Below, in pieces: positions 8,824 through 17,118 of a stretch of 64,000 nucleotides of DNA. The notes below the pieces were generated by a model, which saw nothing but the letters and a program-made list of their open reading frames with translations, did no database searches and had not been told where the DNA came from. This DNA comes from Thermoleophilaceae bacterium. Lineage in GTDB: Bacteria > Actinomycetota > Thermoleophilia > Solirubrobacterales > Thermoleophilaceae. The stretch spans positions 67,739 to 131,738 of the forward strand of contig JAUJNF010000005.1 of assembly GCA_030446485.1 (NCBI GenBank), in the 5' to 3' direction. How positions within the stretch are numbered: position 1 is the stretch's first letter; every line of letters begins with the position of its first letter. Position numbers and translations under genes: made by a program.

Positions 8824-9585
8824 ATGCCTTCGATCCCGTGGCTCGTGCTACCCGTCTACAACGAGCGGGCCAACCTGGAGGCCCTCGTCCGTGCTGCCGC
8901 GGCCCAGCTTTCGCCGACCGCGCAGCGGTTCCGGATCCTGATCGTCGACGACAACTCGCCCGACGGCAGCGGTGAGCTCGCCGACTGCCTGGCGTCCGAG
9001 CTGCCGAACGTGGAGGTCCTGCACCGGCCCGGGAAGGAGGGGCTCCGGAAGGCCTACGTGGCCGGCTTCACGCGCGCCCTGGCCGCCGGCGCCGACCTGA
9101 TCATGGAGATGGACGCCGACTTCTCCCACGATCCGCGCGACATCCCGCGGCTAATCGCCGCCGCGGCCGAGGCCGACCTGGTGCTGGGCTCCCGGTACGT
9201 ACCGGGTGGCGGGGTGAGCGATTGGGGTGCCGTTCGCCGCTTTCTGAGCCGCGGCGGCTGCTGGTACGCCCGCCGCATGCTCCGGGTGCCCGTGCGCGAC
9301 CTCACGGGCGGCTTCAAGTGCTTCCGCCGCGAGGTGCTGGAGGCCGTCGACCTGCCCACGCTGCACGCGGACGGCTACGGCTTCCAGGTCGAGCTGACCT
9401 ACCGGGCACTTCTGGGTGGCTTCCGCGTGCGCGAGATCCCGATCGTCTTCCACGAGCGGCAGGCCGGGGATTCGAAGATGGACACGCGGATCGCCCTGGA
9501 GGCGATGTGGAAGGTGCCGGCGCTGCGGGTGCGGGCTACACCACGAACCGCCCGTCCCGCTGCAGCTCCTCCCCATCCACCGTGA
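8824..9585 (+). CDS. Polyprenol monophosphomannose synthase-like GT2
   Basis: A soluble DPM1-type glycosyltransferase of 253 residues from the ATG at 8824. It has VLPVYNERANLE, VDDNSPDGS and the metal site MDADFSHDP, then the GGFKCFRREVLE segment typical of dolichol/polyprenol-phosphate mannose synthases. No membrane segments follow, unlike the enzyme at 4-5.3 kb. It probably charges polyprenyl phosphate with mannose (or glucose) for protein or glycan glycosylation. The last 50 bases overlap the convergent aminopeptidase gene, and the Pro/Ala/Arg-rich tail is coded there, so the original stop may have been lost. Confidence 0.85.
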   Translation: MPSIPWLVLPVYNERANLEALVRAAAAQLSPTAQRFRILIVDDNSPDGSGELADCLASELPNVEVLHRPGKEGLRKAYVAGFTRALAAGADLIMEMDADFSHDPRDIPRLIAAAAEADLVLGSRYVPGGGVSDWGAVRRFLSRGGCWYARRMLRVPVRDLTGGFKCFRREVLEAVDLPTLHADGYGFQVELTYRALLGGFRVREIPIVFHERQAGDSKMDTRIALEAMWKVPALRVRATPRTARPAAAPPHPP

Positions 9586-10639
9586 TCGAGCCGCCCTGGC
9601 GCAGGTCGCACACCATGTCCCAGTGCACCGCCGAGTCGTTCACGCCGCCCGACTCCGGGTAGCTCATCCCGATGGCCATGTGCACGGTGCCGCCGATCTT
9701 CTCGTCGAGGAGGATCTCCTTGGTGGCCGTGCCGATGCCGTAGTTGGTGCCGATTCCGAGCTCCCCCAGCCGGCGCGCGCCGTCGTCGGTGTCGAGCGTC
9801 TCCAGCAGGAACGCCTCGCCGCGCTCGGCCGAGGCGTCCACCACGCGCCCCCCGGAGAAGCGAAGGCGCACGCCGGAGACCTCGCGCCCGGCGTAGGCGG
9901 CCGGGAACGAGAAGGTGACCTCGCCCTCCACCGAGTCCTCGATCGGACCCGTGAAGAACTCGCCGTCGGGCATGTTGTGCTCGCCCACGCAGGGGATCCA
10001 GTGGCGGCCCTCCACGGCCAGTGTGATGTCGGTGCCCGGGCCCGCTATGTGCACCTCCCGGCGGCCCTCGATCCACTCGGCCAGGCGCTTCACCTCGTCC
10101 GACTGGCGCTGCCAGGCGGTGACCGGGTCGCCGTCCGTGGCCAGGCAGGCCGAGTAGTAGAAGTCCTCGTAGGCCGCGAGCGACATCCCCGCCTCGGAGG
10201 CGTAGGCGTGGGTCGGAAAGAGCGTCACGTTCCAGCGGTACTCCCCGGCGGCCGCGCGCCTCATGGCGGTGTCCATCAGCGGCTTGCGCGCCCGCTGGGT
10301 GCGCACCTGCTTCTCGGGATCGGCCTGGGAGAGGTCGCGGGTGTTGGCGTCAGCCAGCACGGCGATCCGCACGTCGGCGTTCTCGGCGCACCAGGTGGCG
10401 GTCGGCGGCACCCAGTCGAGCTGGTCGTCGCTCGCCAGCTCGTAGAGCGCGGCCTGGGCTCCGTCGGGGGTGAGCTGCACGATCGGCAGCCCGCCGGCGC
10501 GCAGCACCTCCTCGTACAGGGCCTGCACGAGCGGCTCGGCCGTGGTGGTGGACTGGAGCACGCACACGTCCCCCCTCCCCACGTGGGTCGAGTAGCGGAC
10601 GAGTATCCGGGCGAGCGCCTCGGCGCGGTGGTCCCTCAT
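9536..10639 (-). CDS. M29 family aminopeptidase (AmpS/PepS-like)
   Basis: A 367-residue metallo-aminopeptidase. The ATG at 10639 overlaps the pdxT stop (ATGA). Visible metal-ligand motifs are GEHNMPDGEF in the middle, and GGVNDSAVHWDM with DLRQGG near the C-terminus. Its length is the usual 360-410 of the family. These cobalt/zinc enzymes remove N-terminal residues from peptides in the cytoplasm. It is co-transcribed with pdxS-pdxT, an association that suggests shared expression rather than a role in vitamin B6 synthesis. The 3' end overlaps the convergent glycosyltransferase by 50 bases. Confidence 0.88.
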   Translation of the reverse strand: MRDHRAEALARILVRYSTHVGRGDVCVLQSTTTAEPLVQALYEEVLRAGGLPIVQLTPDGAQAALYELASDDQLDWVPPTATWCAENADVRIAVLADANTRDLSQADPEKQVRTQRARKPLMDTAMRRAAAGEYRWNVTLFPTHAYASEAGMSLAAYEDFYYSACLATDGDPVTAWQRQSDEVKRLAEWIEGRREVHIAGPGTDITLAVEGRHWIPCVGEHNMPDGEFFTGPIEDSVEGEVTFSFPAAYAGREVSGVRLRFSGGRVVDASAERGEAFLLETLDTDDGARRLGELGIGTNYGIGTATKEILLDEKIGGTVHMAIGMSYPESGGVNDSAVHWDMVCDLRQGGSITVDGEELQRDGRFVV

Positions 10640-11184
10640 GCCTTCTGCCTCACTTTCTCCAGTAGCCACGCGTGCAGGCGGGGGTCGCCGGCGATCTCGG
10701 GATGGAAGGCCACGGCCAGGATGTTGCCCTGCCGCACGGCGACCGGGTGCCCGTCGACGTCGGCCAGCACCTCGACCTCCTCCCCGTGCTCCTCTACCCA
10801 CGGGGCGCGGATGAACACCGCCCGGAACGGGCTATCCGCCTCGCCGACGCCCTCGACCTGGACCTCCGACTCGAAGCTCGCGAGCTGGCGGCCGAACGCG
10901 TTGCGCCGCGCACGCACGTCGAGCAGGTCGAGGTGCTCGCGATCGAGCATGATCAGGCCCGCGCAGGTGCCCAGGGTGGGCGTGCCGGAGCGCACCAGGT
11001 CGCGCAGCGGCTCGGCGAGGCCCTCCCGCTCGATGCCGAGGGTCATGGTGGTGGACTCGCCTCCCGGGATCACGAGCGCGTCGAGGCCCTCGAGGTGCGC
11101 TGGGGTGCGCACCTCGCGCGGGGCCGCTCCCAATTCCATCAGCACGCGCGCGTGGGCCTCGAAGTCGCCCTGCAGGGCGAGCAC
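10636..11184 (-). CDS. pdxT: Pyridoxal 5'-phosphate synthase glutaminase subunit
   Basis: PdxT supplies ammonia from glutamine to PdxS. The glutaminase motifs are complete: oxyanion strand PGGEST, nucleophile Cys in GTCAGLIML, and the His-x-Glu pair in AFHPEIAGD. The first annotated start is GTG 11184, giving MLALQGDF. Family members normally have two or three residues before GVLALQG, and the frame continues upstream into the 31-base gap after pdxS without an ATG/GTG/TTG, so the start is unsure. The gene follows pdxS directly and overlaps the M29 gene, so the three are one transcript. Confidence 0.93.
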   Translation of the reverse strand: MLALQGDFEAHARVLMELGAAPREVRTPAHLEGLDALVIPGGESTTMTLGIEREGLAEPLRDLVRSGTPTLGTCAGLIMLDREHLDLLDVRARRNAFGRQLASFESEVQVEGVGEADSPFRAVFIRAPWVEEHGEEVEVLADVDGHPVAVRQGNILAVAFHPEIAGDPRLHAWLLEKVRQKA

Positions 11185-11215
11185 GCCGACGACGGGGGCC
11201 AGCGCCTCGGGACCC

Positions 11216-12107
11216 TTACCAGCCGCGGCGTGAGAGCAGGCCGCCGCCCCCAGGCGCCTCGAGCTGCGAGATCTCGAGCCCCGACATGGGCGCGCCGAGG
11301 CCGTGCGAGGCGCGCGCGACCCGCTCCGGGTCGGCGTAGTGGGTGGTGGCCTCGACGATGGCGGCGCCCGTGCGCTCGGGGTCCTCGGACTTGAAGATCC
11401 CGGAGCCGACGAAGACGCCCTCGGCCCCCAGCTGCATCATCAGGGCGGCGTCGGCCGGCGTGGCGATGCCGCCGGCGGAGAAGTTCACGACCGGCAGGCG
11501 ACCCTGCTCGGCCACGGCGCGGACGAGGTCGAGCGGCGCGGCGAGGAGCTTGGCGGCGGAGGCGATCTCCATCTGGTCGAGCCCCTGGAGGCGGCGGATC
11601 TCGCCGGTGATCGCGCGCATGTGGCGCACGGCCTCCACCACGTTGCCGGTGCCGGCCTCCCCTTGGTGCGCACCATGGCCGCGCCTCGCCGATGCGCCGC
11701 AGGGCCTCGCCGAGGTTGGTGGCGCCGCATACGAACGGCACGCGGAAGGCCCACTTGTCGATGTGGTGCGCCTCGTCGGCCGGCGTGAGCACCTCCGACT
11801 CGTCGACGTAGTCGACCTCCAGGGCTTCGAGCACCTGGGCCTCGGCGAAGTGGCCGATGCGGGCCTTGGCCATCACCGGGATCGTCACGGCCGCCTGGAT
11901 GCCCTCGATCAGCGTCGGATCGGACATGCGCGCCACGCCCCCGTCGGCCCGGATGTCGGACGGCACGCGCTCGAGCGCCATCACCGCGGCGGCACCGGCC
12001 GCCTCGGCCACACGCGCCTGGTCGGGGGTGACCACGTCCATGATCACGCCGCCCTTGAGCATCTCCGCGAGGCCGGCCTTGACGCGGAAAGTGGCTTCGT
12101 CCTTCAC
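11216..12107 (-). CDS. pdxS: Pyridoxal 5'-phosphate synthase PdxS, frameshifted as read
   Basis: PdxS makes pyridoxal phosphate from ribose 5-phosphate, glyceraldehyde 3-phosphate and ammonia. The GTG at 12107 starts a strongly conserved protein ([20 protein letters not shown], Schiff-base Lys in [10 protein letters not shown]) up to [11 protein letters not shown]. The frame then breaks twice within about 25 bases: AAMVRTKG is read in another frame, and [16 protein letters not shown] onward in a third. Each break is explained by one missing base in a G/C run, near 11683-11686 and 11659-11662. Adding two bases gives 298 codons, the normal length, with the second active Lys inside the broken KGEAGTGN stretch. 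A read error is more likely than a true pseudogene. Confidence 0.9.
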
Positions 12108-12147
12108 CCGGCCGATGGTAGCGCCGGGACGGATCTGATCCGCCCCG

Positions 12148-13002
12148 CTACTTCAGCTTGAAGGCCTTGATGCGGTCGGCGTAGGCGGACTCGTCGAGCG
12201 CGTAGACGCCGTACGCCAGCGCCTGCACGAGCCCGAGCAGCGCGGTGTGGGAGCGCACGTAGGTGGGGCTGTTGGAGGAGTAGTAGAGGCGATGCTGGGC
12301 GAGCTTGGCCACCTCGGAGAGCGTCGCGTCGGCGATGGCCACCGTCTTGGCCCCGCGGTGGCGGGCCAGCTTCATGGCGCGCACAACCAGCGGATGCGGC
12401 CGCCCGGCCGAGAAGCCGATCACGAGCGTGGCCTCGTCGATGCGCCCCAGGCGGGCGAGGCCCTCCTGGCTCGGGCTCGCCACCACCTCGCAGCGGAGGT
12501 CGAGCAGCATCAGCAGATGGCGCAGGTAGCTAGCGAAGAAGGCCATCTGGTCGGTGCCGCACAGCACCGTGCGCTCGGAGCGCGAGATCAGGTCGACCGC
12601 GGCGGCCACCGCGTCGCGGTCCACCTTGCGGGCGGTGTCCTCCACGTTCACGTGGTCGGCGGCCAGCGCGGCCTCGAACTCGGTCTGGTCGATCGGGAAG
12701 AGCGGCGGGGCCAGGAGCTGCTCCACCGATCCGTTCACGGTCTCACGCGCGCGCCGGTACTCGTCGCGGGCGGCCGTCTGCAGCTCCGGAAAGCCCTCGA
12801 ACCCGAGCGCCTGGGCGAAGCGGACGACGGTGGAGCTCGAGGTGTTGGCGCGGCGCGCGAGCTCCTCGGCGGTGTGGAAGGCGGCCTCGTCCAGGTGGTC
12901 GACGATGTACTGGCCCACGTCCTTCTGCGAACGGGAGAACTCGTCGAACCGACCGCGGATCTCGGCCGAGAGGGTCAGGGCGGATGCGCTCGTGCGGCTC
13001 AC
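12148..13002 (-). CDS. RpiR/MurR family transcriptional regulator
   Basis: An N-terminal helix-turn-helix domain (about residues 20-90; [20 protein letters not shown]) is followed by a SIS sugar-phosphate isomerase fold (about 115-250; [20 protein letters not shown]). This is the architecture of RpiR/MurR regulators that sense phosphosugars. The start is taken as GTG 13002, giving 284 residues, because the open frame upstream is low-complexity; no good ribosome site is visible. It precedes pdxS by 40 bases on the same strand and is divergent from the HD-GYP gene. Two GGGAGTTCCT copies in the 187-base divergent region are candidate operators. The ligand and targets are unknown. Confidence 0.85.
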   Translation of the reverse strand: MSRTSASALTLSAEIRGRFDEFSRSQKDVGQYIVDHLDEAAFHTAEELARRANTSSSTVVRFAQALGFEGFPELQTAARDEYRRARETVNGSVEQLLAPPLFPIDQTEFEAALAADHVNVEDTARKVDRDAVAAAVDLISRSERTVLCGTDQMAFFASYLRHLLMLLDLRCEVVASPSQEGLARLGRIDEATLVIGFSAGRPHPLVVRAMKLARHRGAKTVAIADATLSEVAKLAQHRLYYSSNSPTYVRSHTALLGLVQALAYGVYALDESAYADRIKAFKLK

Positions 13003-13189
13003 GGCGTTGAGATTCGCCCGCGAGCAGGGAGTTCCTCCCGCACGGGACGAGTGCGTAAGAGAGCCTGTCGTCCGATCTCGGCGGCGGGATCCTGCAACTC
13101 GATTCCCAACCACCCAACCTCGACGGATGTTGGGAGTTCCTACCCACATGAACGAGCACGGAGGTTCGAACGGAGGAGGAGCGCGGGTC

Positions 13190-14236
13190 ATGCCACGCGA
13201 CGCCCAGGACTGCTGTGCGGACCCGGTCCTCGACCGGATAGCCCGTCAGACCGGCCGGATCATGGAGGTGGACCGGGCCTGCGTGCTCGTCCGCGACAAG
13301 GACGAGCTGAGGTCGCCGGTGCAGCAGGCGAGCTACGGGCTCCGCGGCTCAGGGCACCGCTTCTCGGTCGACCAGGGAATGGTCGCCCAGGTTCTCGCCA
13401 CCGGCGAGCCACTCAGCGTGGGCGACTACCGCCAGCTCTTCTGGCCCCTTCCCCACCGCGCGACGGACACCGTGCAGGCCGGCGGCTCGGTGCCGATCGG
13501 CTGGGGTGGCCGCGTGCGAGGCGTGCTGTCGGTGGCAACGACCGACCCCACCCGTGCGTTCGGCGACCGCGAGCTGGGCATGCTCGTCGACCTGTCCGAG
13601 CTCACCGCGCTCACCCTTCAGTGCATGGAGCAGCGCGAGCAGCTCGAGTCGACGCTGCAGGACGGCGTCGAGCTGCTGGCCGCCGCAGTGGACCTGCGCG
13701 ACCACGGCACGGCCCGGCACTCGGAGCACGTGGTGCGCCTGGCCGCGATGGTGGGCGAGGCGTTCGGGCTCGACGGACGCAGCCTGCGCGAGCTCACCTT
13801 CGCCGCCCGCCTACACGACGTCGGCAAGATCGGCGTGCCGGACCTCGTGCTGCGCAAGGCGGGCCCCCTGAACGGCGAGGAGTGGCGCGTGATGCAGCGC
13901 CACCCGATGGCCGGGGCCGAGATGCTGCGCCGCGTGCCCGGGCTCGAGGGCGTGGCCGCCATCGTGCGACACCACCACGAGCACTTCGACGGCAGCGGCT
14001 ACCCGTTCGGCCTCCGCGGCGAGGAGATCCCGATCGCCAGCCGCATCATCTCGACCTGCGACGCCTACGACGCGATGACGAGCGACCGCCCCTACCGGGC
14101 GGCCATGTCCCATGACGTCGCCGTGGCCGAGCTGCGCTCGTGCTCCGGGCGCCAGTTCGATCCCGACGCCGTCGACGCGGTCATCGAGATGGTGCCGCTA
14201 TGGGCCGAGAGCGAGCAGGAGCTGACGCTGCACTAG
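13190..14236 (+). CDS. GAF-like plus HD-GYP domain protein (c-di-GMP phosphodiesterase type)
   Basis: ATG 13190 is chosen because GGAGGAGG lies about 10 bases before it; an upstream ATG at 13148 is in frame but has no such site. Residues 1-150 form a GAF-type sensor fold, and residues 155-340 an HD-GYP domain with the metal ligands HDVGKIGVPD and HHEHFDGSGYP, so all signature residues of an active c-di-GMP (or related dinucleotide) phosphodiesterase are present. It has no membrane segment. The gene is convergent with a degenerate GGDEF gene, and a c-di-GMP riboswitch occurs at 35.3 kb, which supports a functioning c-di-GMP network. Confidence 0.9.
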   Translation: MPRDAQDCCADPVLDRIARQTGRIMEVDRACVLVRDKDELRSPVQQASYGLRGSGHRFSVDQGMVAQVLATGEPLSVGDYRQLFWPLPHRATDTVQAGGSVPIGWGGRVRGVLSVATTDPTRAFGDRELGMLVDLSELTALTLQCMEQREQLESTLQDGVELLAAAVDLRDHGTARHSEHVVRLAAMVGEAFGLDGRSLRELTFAARLHDVGKIGVPDLVLRKAGPLNGEEWRVMQRHPMAGAEMLRRVPGLEGVAAIVRHHHEHFDGSGYPFGLRGEEIPIASRIISTCDAYDAMTSDRPYRAAMSHDVAVAELRSCSGRQFDPDAVDAVIEMVPLWAESEQELTLH

Positions 14237-14264
14237 ACGGCGCTCGGTTGGGGCGGCCGGCAGG

Positions 14265-15803
14265 TCACCGCCGCGCTGCCAGCACCGGCTGCGGCTCGAG
14301 CTCCGCCCCGATCCGACCGAGCAGCTCCTGGGCGGACTCGACCCCGTCCCAGCACCCCACCGACGCCGTGGCGTCGGGGGCCGCAGACCTCAGCCGCTCG
14401 GCCACCATCAGCCCGTCCGCGAGGGTGCAGGCGGGCAGGATGAGGGCGAACTCACCGTCGTCGTAGCGGGCGAGCACGTCCGTGAGGCGAAGATCGCCGC
14501 GCCAGCGTCTTGTCAGGTCGGTAAGGACGCGGTCGCGCGCGCCGCCGTCCGGCTCGGCACCGGGGATGACGATCCTCGCCGCGCACACCGGGCGCGCGTC
14601 GCGCCGGCTGCGCGCGAGCTCGCGCGGCAGCTCGTGGTCGTAGGCCAGGCGGTTCATGAGGCCCGTGAGCTCGTCGACGCGCGAGGCGGCCCGCAGGCGC
14701 GCCACCAGCTCCGTGCGCTCGATCGCCACCGAGGCCTCCTGGGCGAGCAGCGAGGTCACGGCGGCGACCCGGTCGCTGATGGTGGTGATCCGGCGCGTCC
14801 AGGACACCACCAGCACGCCCAGAGCCACGCCGTCCCGGATCACCGGCCGGTACAGGGCCGACACCGCTCCCGGGACGCGCTCGAGCGGGTGGGCCACCAA
14901 CGGGTCGGCCGCGAGGTCCGAGACCAGCAGCCATTCGGCGGTCGCATAGGCCCGCAGCACGCCCGAGCCCTCGTCCGAGAGGGGCAGCACGAGGCCCGTC
15001 AGGCCCGCCGGCACCGCTGCGCCGGCGGCGGCCGACACCTTGAGGCCCCAGCCGTCGCGGTCCGGCTCCCAAAGCACGGCCATGAGGGCGTTCGAGACCT
15101 CCACGGTCGCACGGCAGATCTCGGTGCGGGCGGAGGTCTCGTCGAGGTTGTTGGAGAGCTCGCGAGTGGCCCGGGCGACGGCGGCAAGATCGCGCTCGCC
15201 CTGCACCTGAGCGGCCTCGGCGGCCCGGCGCCGCTGCTGGAACGCGCGGATGAGCCCCCCGAACAGTCCGAGGAGCAGCAGCCCGGCGCTGAAGGCGACG
15301 ATCGTGCGCACGAAGGTGGCGTCGCCGCGTTGGGAGAGGTCGTAGACGCGGTCCGCGGCACGCAGGCGCCGCGCCCGGGCCACCTCGGCGAGGCGCCGGT
15401 CGAGCCGTTCGAACCGCTCCCATACCGCCGGGGAGCCGCCGGCCGCCGGCCCACTGGCCATGAGCGCGGTCAGATAGTCCTCGTGAGCGCGGGTGAGAGC
15501 GGCCACCTCGCGGGCCTCGCCGGCGTCCCCCCGCAGGCGGGCGTTCTGAAGCGCCTCGCGGAAGGCGACGACGTGGTCGTCGAAGCGCCCGCGGCGGGGC
15601 GCGGGCGACTGCGCCTCGCGCTGCTGTGCCGAAAGGGCCTGCGCGGCCTGACCGTAGGCATCGCTGAGGGCGGTCTCCCGCTCCACCGCGTCCGCGGCGG
15701 TGCGGGTGGTGGTGGCGTTCACGATCGCGAGGCCGGCGAGGAAGAGCAGCACGGCCACGAGTCCGACCGAGGCCAGGCGATACGTAGCGTGCGCCCGCTT
15801 CAT
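14265..15803 (-). CDS. Membrane GAF-GGDEF protein with degenerate active site
   Basis: A 512-residue protein: membrane segment at about 12-30, an extracytoplasmic helical sensor region, a second membrane segment near 170-190, a GAF-like domain (about 215-370), then a GGDEF fold (about 380-505). In the GGDEF domain the opening VDELTGLMNRLAYD is normal, but the usual F-K-x-x-N-D substrate segment is replaced (RIVIPGAEPDG), and the signature is RYDDGEF in place of RYGGDEF. Diguanylate cyclase activity is therefore doubtful; such proteins often act as GTP or c-di-GMP sensors. It faces the HD-GYP gene, 28 bases apart. Confidence 0.87.
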   Translation of the reverse strand: MKRAHATYRLASVGLVAVLLFLAGLAIVNATTTRTAADAVERETALSDAYGQAAQALSAQQREAQSPAPRRGRFDDHVVAFREALQNARLRGDAGEAREVAALTRAHEDYLTALMASGPAAGGSPAVWERFERLDRRLAEVARARRLRAADRVYDLSQRGDATFVRTIVAFSAGLLLLGLFGGLIRAFQQRRRAAEAAQVQGERDLAAVARATRELSNNLDETSARTEICRATVEVSNALMAVLWEPDRDGWGLKVSAAAGAAVPAGLTGLVLPLSDEGSGVLRAYATAEWLLVSDLAADPLVAHPLERVPGAVSALYRPVIRDGVALGVLVVSWTRRITTISDRVAAVTSLLAQEASVAIERTELVARLRAASRVDELTGLMNRLAYDHELPRELARSRRDARPVCAARIVIPGAEPDGGARDRVLTDLTRRWRGDLRLTDVLARYDDGEFALILPACTLADGLMVAERLRSAAPDATASVGCWDGVESAQELLGRIGAELEPQPVLAARR

Positions 15804-15879
15804 CCGGAGGGAATCGGCACGGCGTTAGCACTGCATGAGCCCGGAAATCTCCATGAACCGGAAATCCCCGCATCACCGC

Positions 15880-15907
15880 TAAAGAACGTGATCGGAACAT
15901 CCGATAC
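15880..15907 (+). promoter_or_regulatory. FliA/WhiG-type promoter of the camelysin operon
   Basis: TAAA at 15880-15883 and TCCGATAC at 15900-15907 are separated by 16 bases, close to the sigma-28 family pattern TAAA-N15-GCCGATAA. Transcription would start near 15914, leaving a short leader with the ribosome site GGAAAGGA (15935-15942) before the ATG at 15951. The pilin gene at 63.4 kb has the same arrangement. Confidence 0.6.
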
Positions 15908-15950
15908 CTCGTCAACTCGTCAAGTCGTCCACTTGGAAAGGACTCCGCTC

Positions 15951-16526
15951 ATGTCCCGCGTGACCGCCGCCTGGAAGGCGTCGCCCCGCAAGGTGCTCAC
16001 CGCCGTATCCGCCCTCGCCGTCGCCTCGATCGCCGTCGTCGGATCGGGCGCGAACTTCAACTCGGTGTCGGCCAACCCGAGCAACACGCTCGCCACCGGC
16101 ACGCTCAGCCAGACCAACTCGAAGGACGGCTCCGCCATCCTGACCGCGACCAACATGCGACCGGGCGGGCCCGCGAGCACCGGCACGGTCGACATCACCA
16201 ACAGCGGCACCCTGGCCGGCGTGTTCACGGTGTCGAAGTCGAACGTGACCGACAGCGACACCGCCAACCCGCTGTCGGCCCGGCTCGACCTGGTGGTCAG
16301 GGATCTCGGCGACTGCACGCCGAGCTGCACGGCTACGCCCGTCACCAAGTACACGGGCAAGCTCGGAGCGATGCCGGCCACGGCGCTCGGCACGTTCACC
16401 GCGAACGAGGAGCACCGCTACGAGTTCTCGGTGTCGTTCCCGGACGGTGGCTCGGGTGGCGCCGACAACCCCTACCAGGGCGACAACACCAGCGTGAGGT
16501 TCGACTGGGAGTCGACCAGCAACTAG
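15951..16526 (+). CDS. Camelysin/TasA-like secreted fibre protein
   Basis: A 191-residue secreted protein. The N-terminus has basic residues, a hydrophobic run (VSALAVASIAVVGSGA) and the SipW-type cleavage region GANFNSVSANPSNTL. The body is a beta-rich domain with the TGTVDITNSG and GVFTVSKSN strands seen in camelysin (M73) and TasA proteins, which form surface fibres or biofilm matrix. A good ribosome site (GGAAAGGA) sets the start. It is followed 16 bases later by a SipW-like signal peptidase, which very probably processes it. In Bacillus the pair tasA-sipW is adjacent in the same way. Calling it fibre-forming is inference from that family. Confidence 0.85.
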   Translation: MSRVTAAWKASPRKVLTAVSALAVASIAVVGSGANFNSVSANPSNTLATGTLSQTNSKDGSAILTATNMRPGGPASTGTVDITNSGTLAGVFTVSKSNVTDSDTANPLSARLDLVVRDLGDCTPSCTATPVTKYTGKLGAMPATALGTFTANEEHRYEFSVSFPDGGSGGADNPYQGDNTSVRFDWESTSN

Positions 16527-16542
16527 CGGGATCGCTTCCCAG

Positions 16543-17118
16543 TTGACGTCCCCCCCGCCCGCGGCCCGAGCCCGGACCTTCGCCTCGTTGGCGAAGGCCG
16601 GGCTCGGCGTCCTTCTAACGCTCGTTCCGCTCGCCCTGGTGGGCGTGCTGGTGGTGCCCGCCCTGCTCGGCTACGAGCGCTACGTGATCACCGGCGGCTC
16701 GATGGAGCCGAACATCCCGCGCGGCTCGATCGCCTACGCCGAGGAGGTGCCGGTGGAGGCGCTGCGCGAGCGCGACGTGATCACCTACGTGCCCCCGGGC
16801 CACACGCGTCCGGTGACCCATCGCATCAGGGAGATCCAGCACGAGGATGGCCGCCGCGTCCTGCAGACCAAGGGCGACGCCAACCGCACTCCCGACGTCC
16901 GCCTGTTCTCCCTTGCGCGCCCTACCCAGGCCCGCTACGCCTTTCACGTTCCCTACGTCGGCTGGGGCTTCATGGCCCTGGCCGTGCCGCTCATGCGCAT
17001 GCTCGTGCTCGGAGTGCCCGCGCTCCTGGTCGCGCTCGTGGTGCTGCGGTCCCTGTGGCGCGAGGGCGGGGAGCTGCGCGCCCGCGAGGGTGAGGCCCTG
17101 GTCGAGGGCGAGGCATGA
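16543..17118 (+). CDS. sipW: SipW-like type I signal peptidase (ER/archaeal type)
   Basis: A 191-residue membrane peptidase. One membrane segment (about 18-45) leads to the catalytic Ser in VITGGSMEPNI. The second catalytic residue is His (GHTRPVTHRI) rather than Lys, which marks the ER/archaeal/SipW branch (S26B). TKGDANRTPD is the following conserved box, and a second hydrophobic segment lies near 145-170. The start is TTG 16543, the only one before the first membrane segment. It lies between two secreted proteins that share an unusual signal region ([AD]FNS.S.NP.N), so it is probably dedicated to them. The stop overlaps the next start (ATGA). Confidence 0.88.
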   Translation: MTSPPPAARARTFASLAKAGLGVLLTLVPLALVGVLVVPALLGYERYVITGGSMEPNIPRGSIAYAEEVPVEALRERDVITYVPPGHTRPVTHRIREIQHEDGRRVLQTKGDANRTPDVRLFSLARPTQARYAFHVPYVGWGFMALAVPLMRMLVLGVPALLVALVVLRSLWREGGELRAREGEALVEGEA

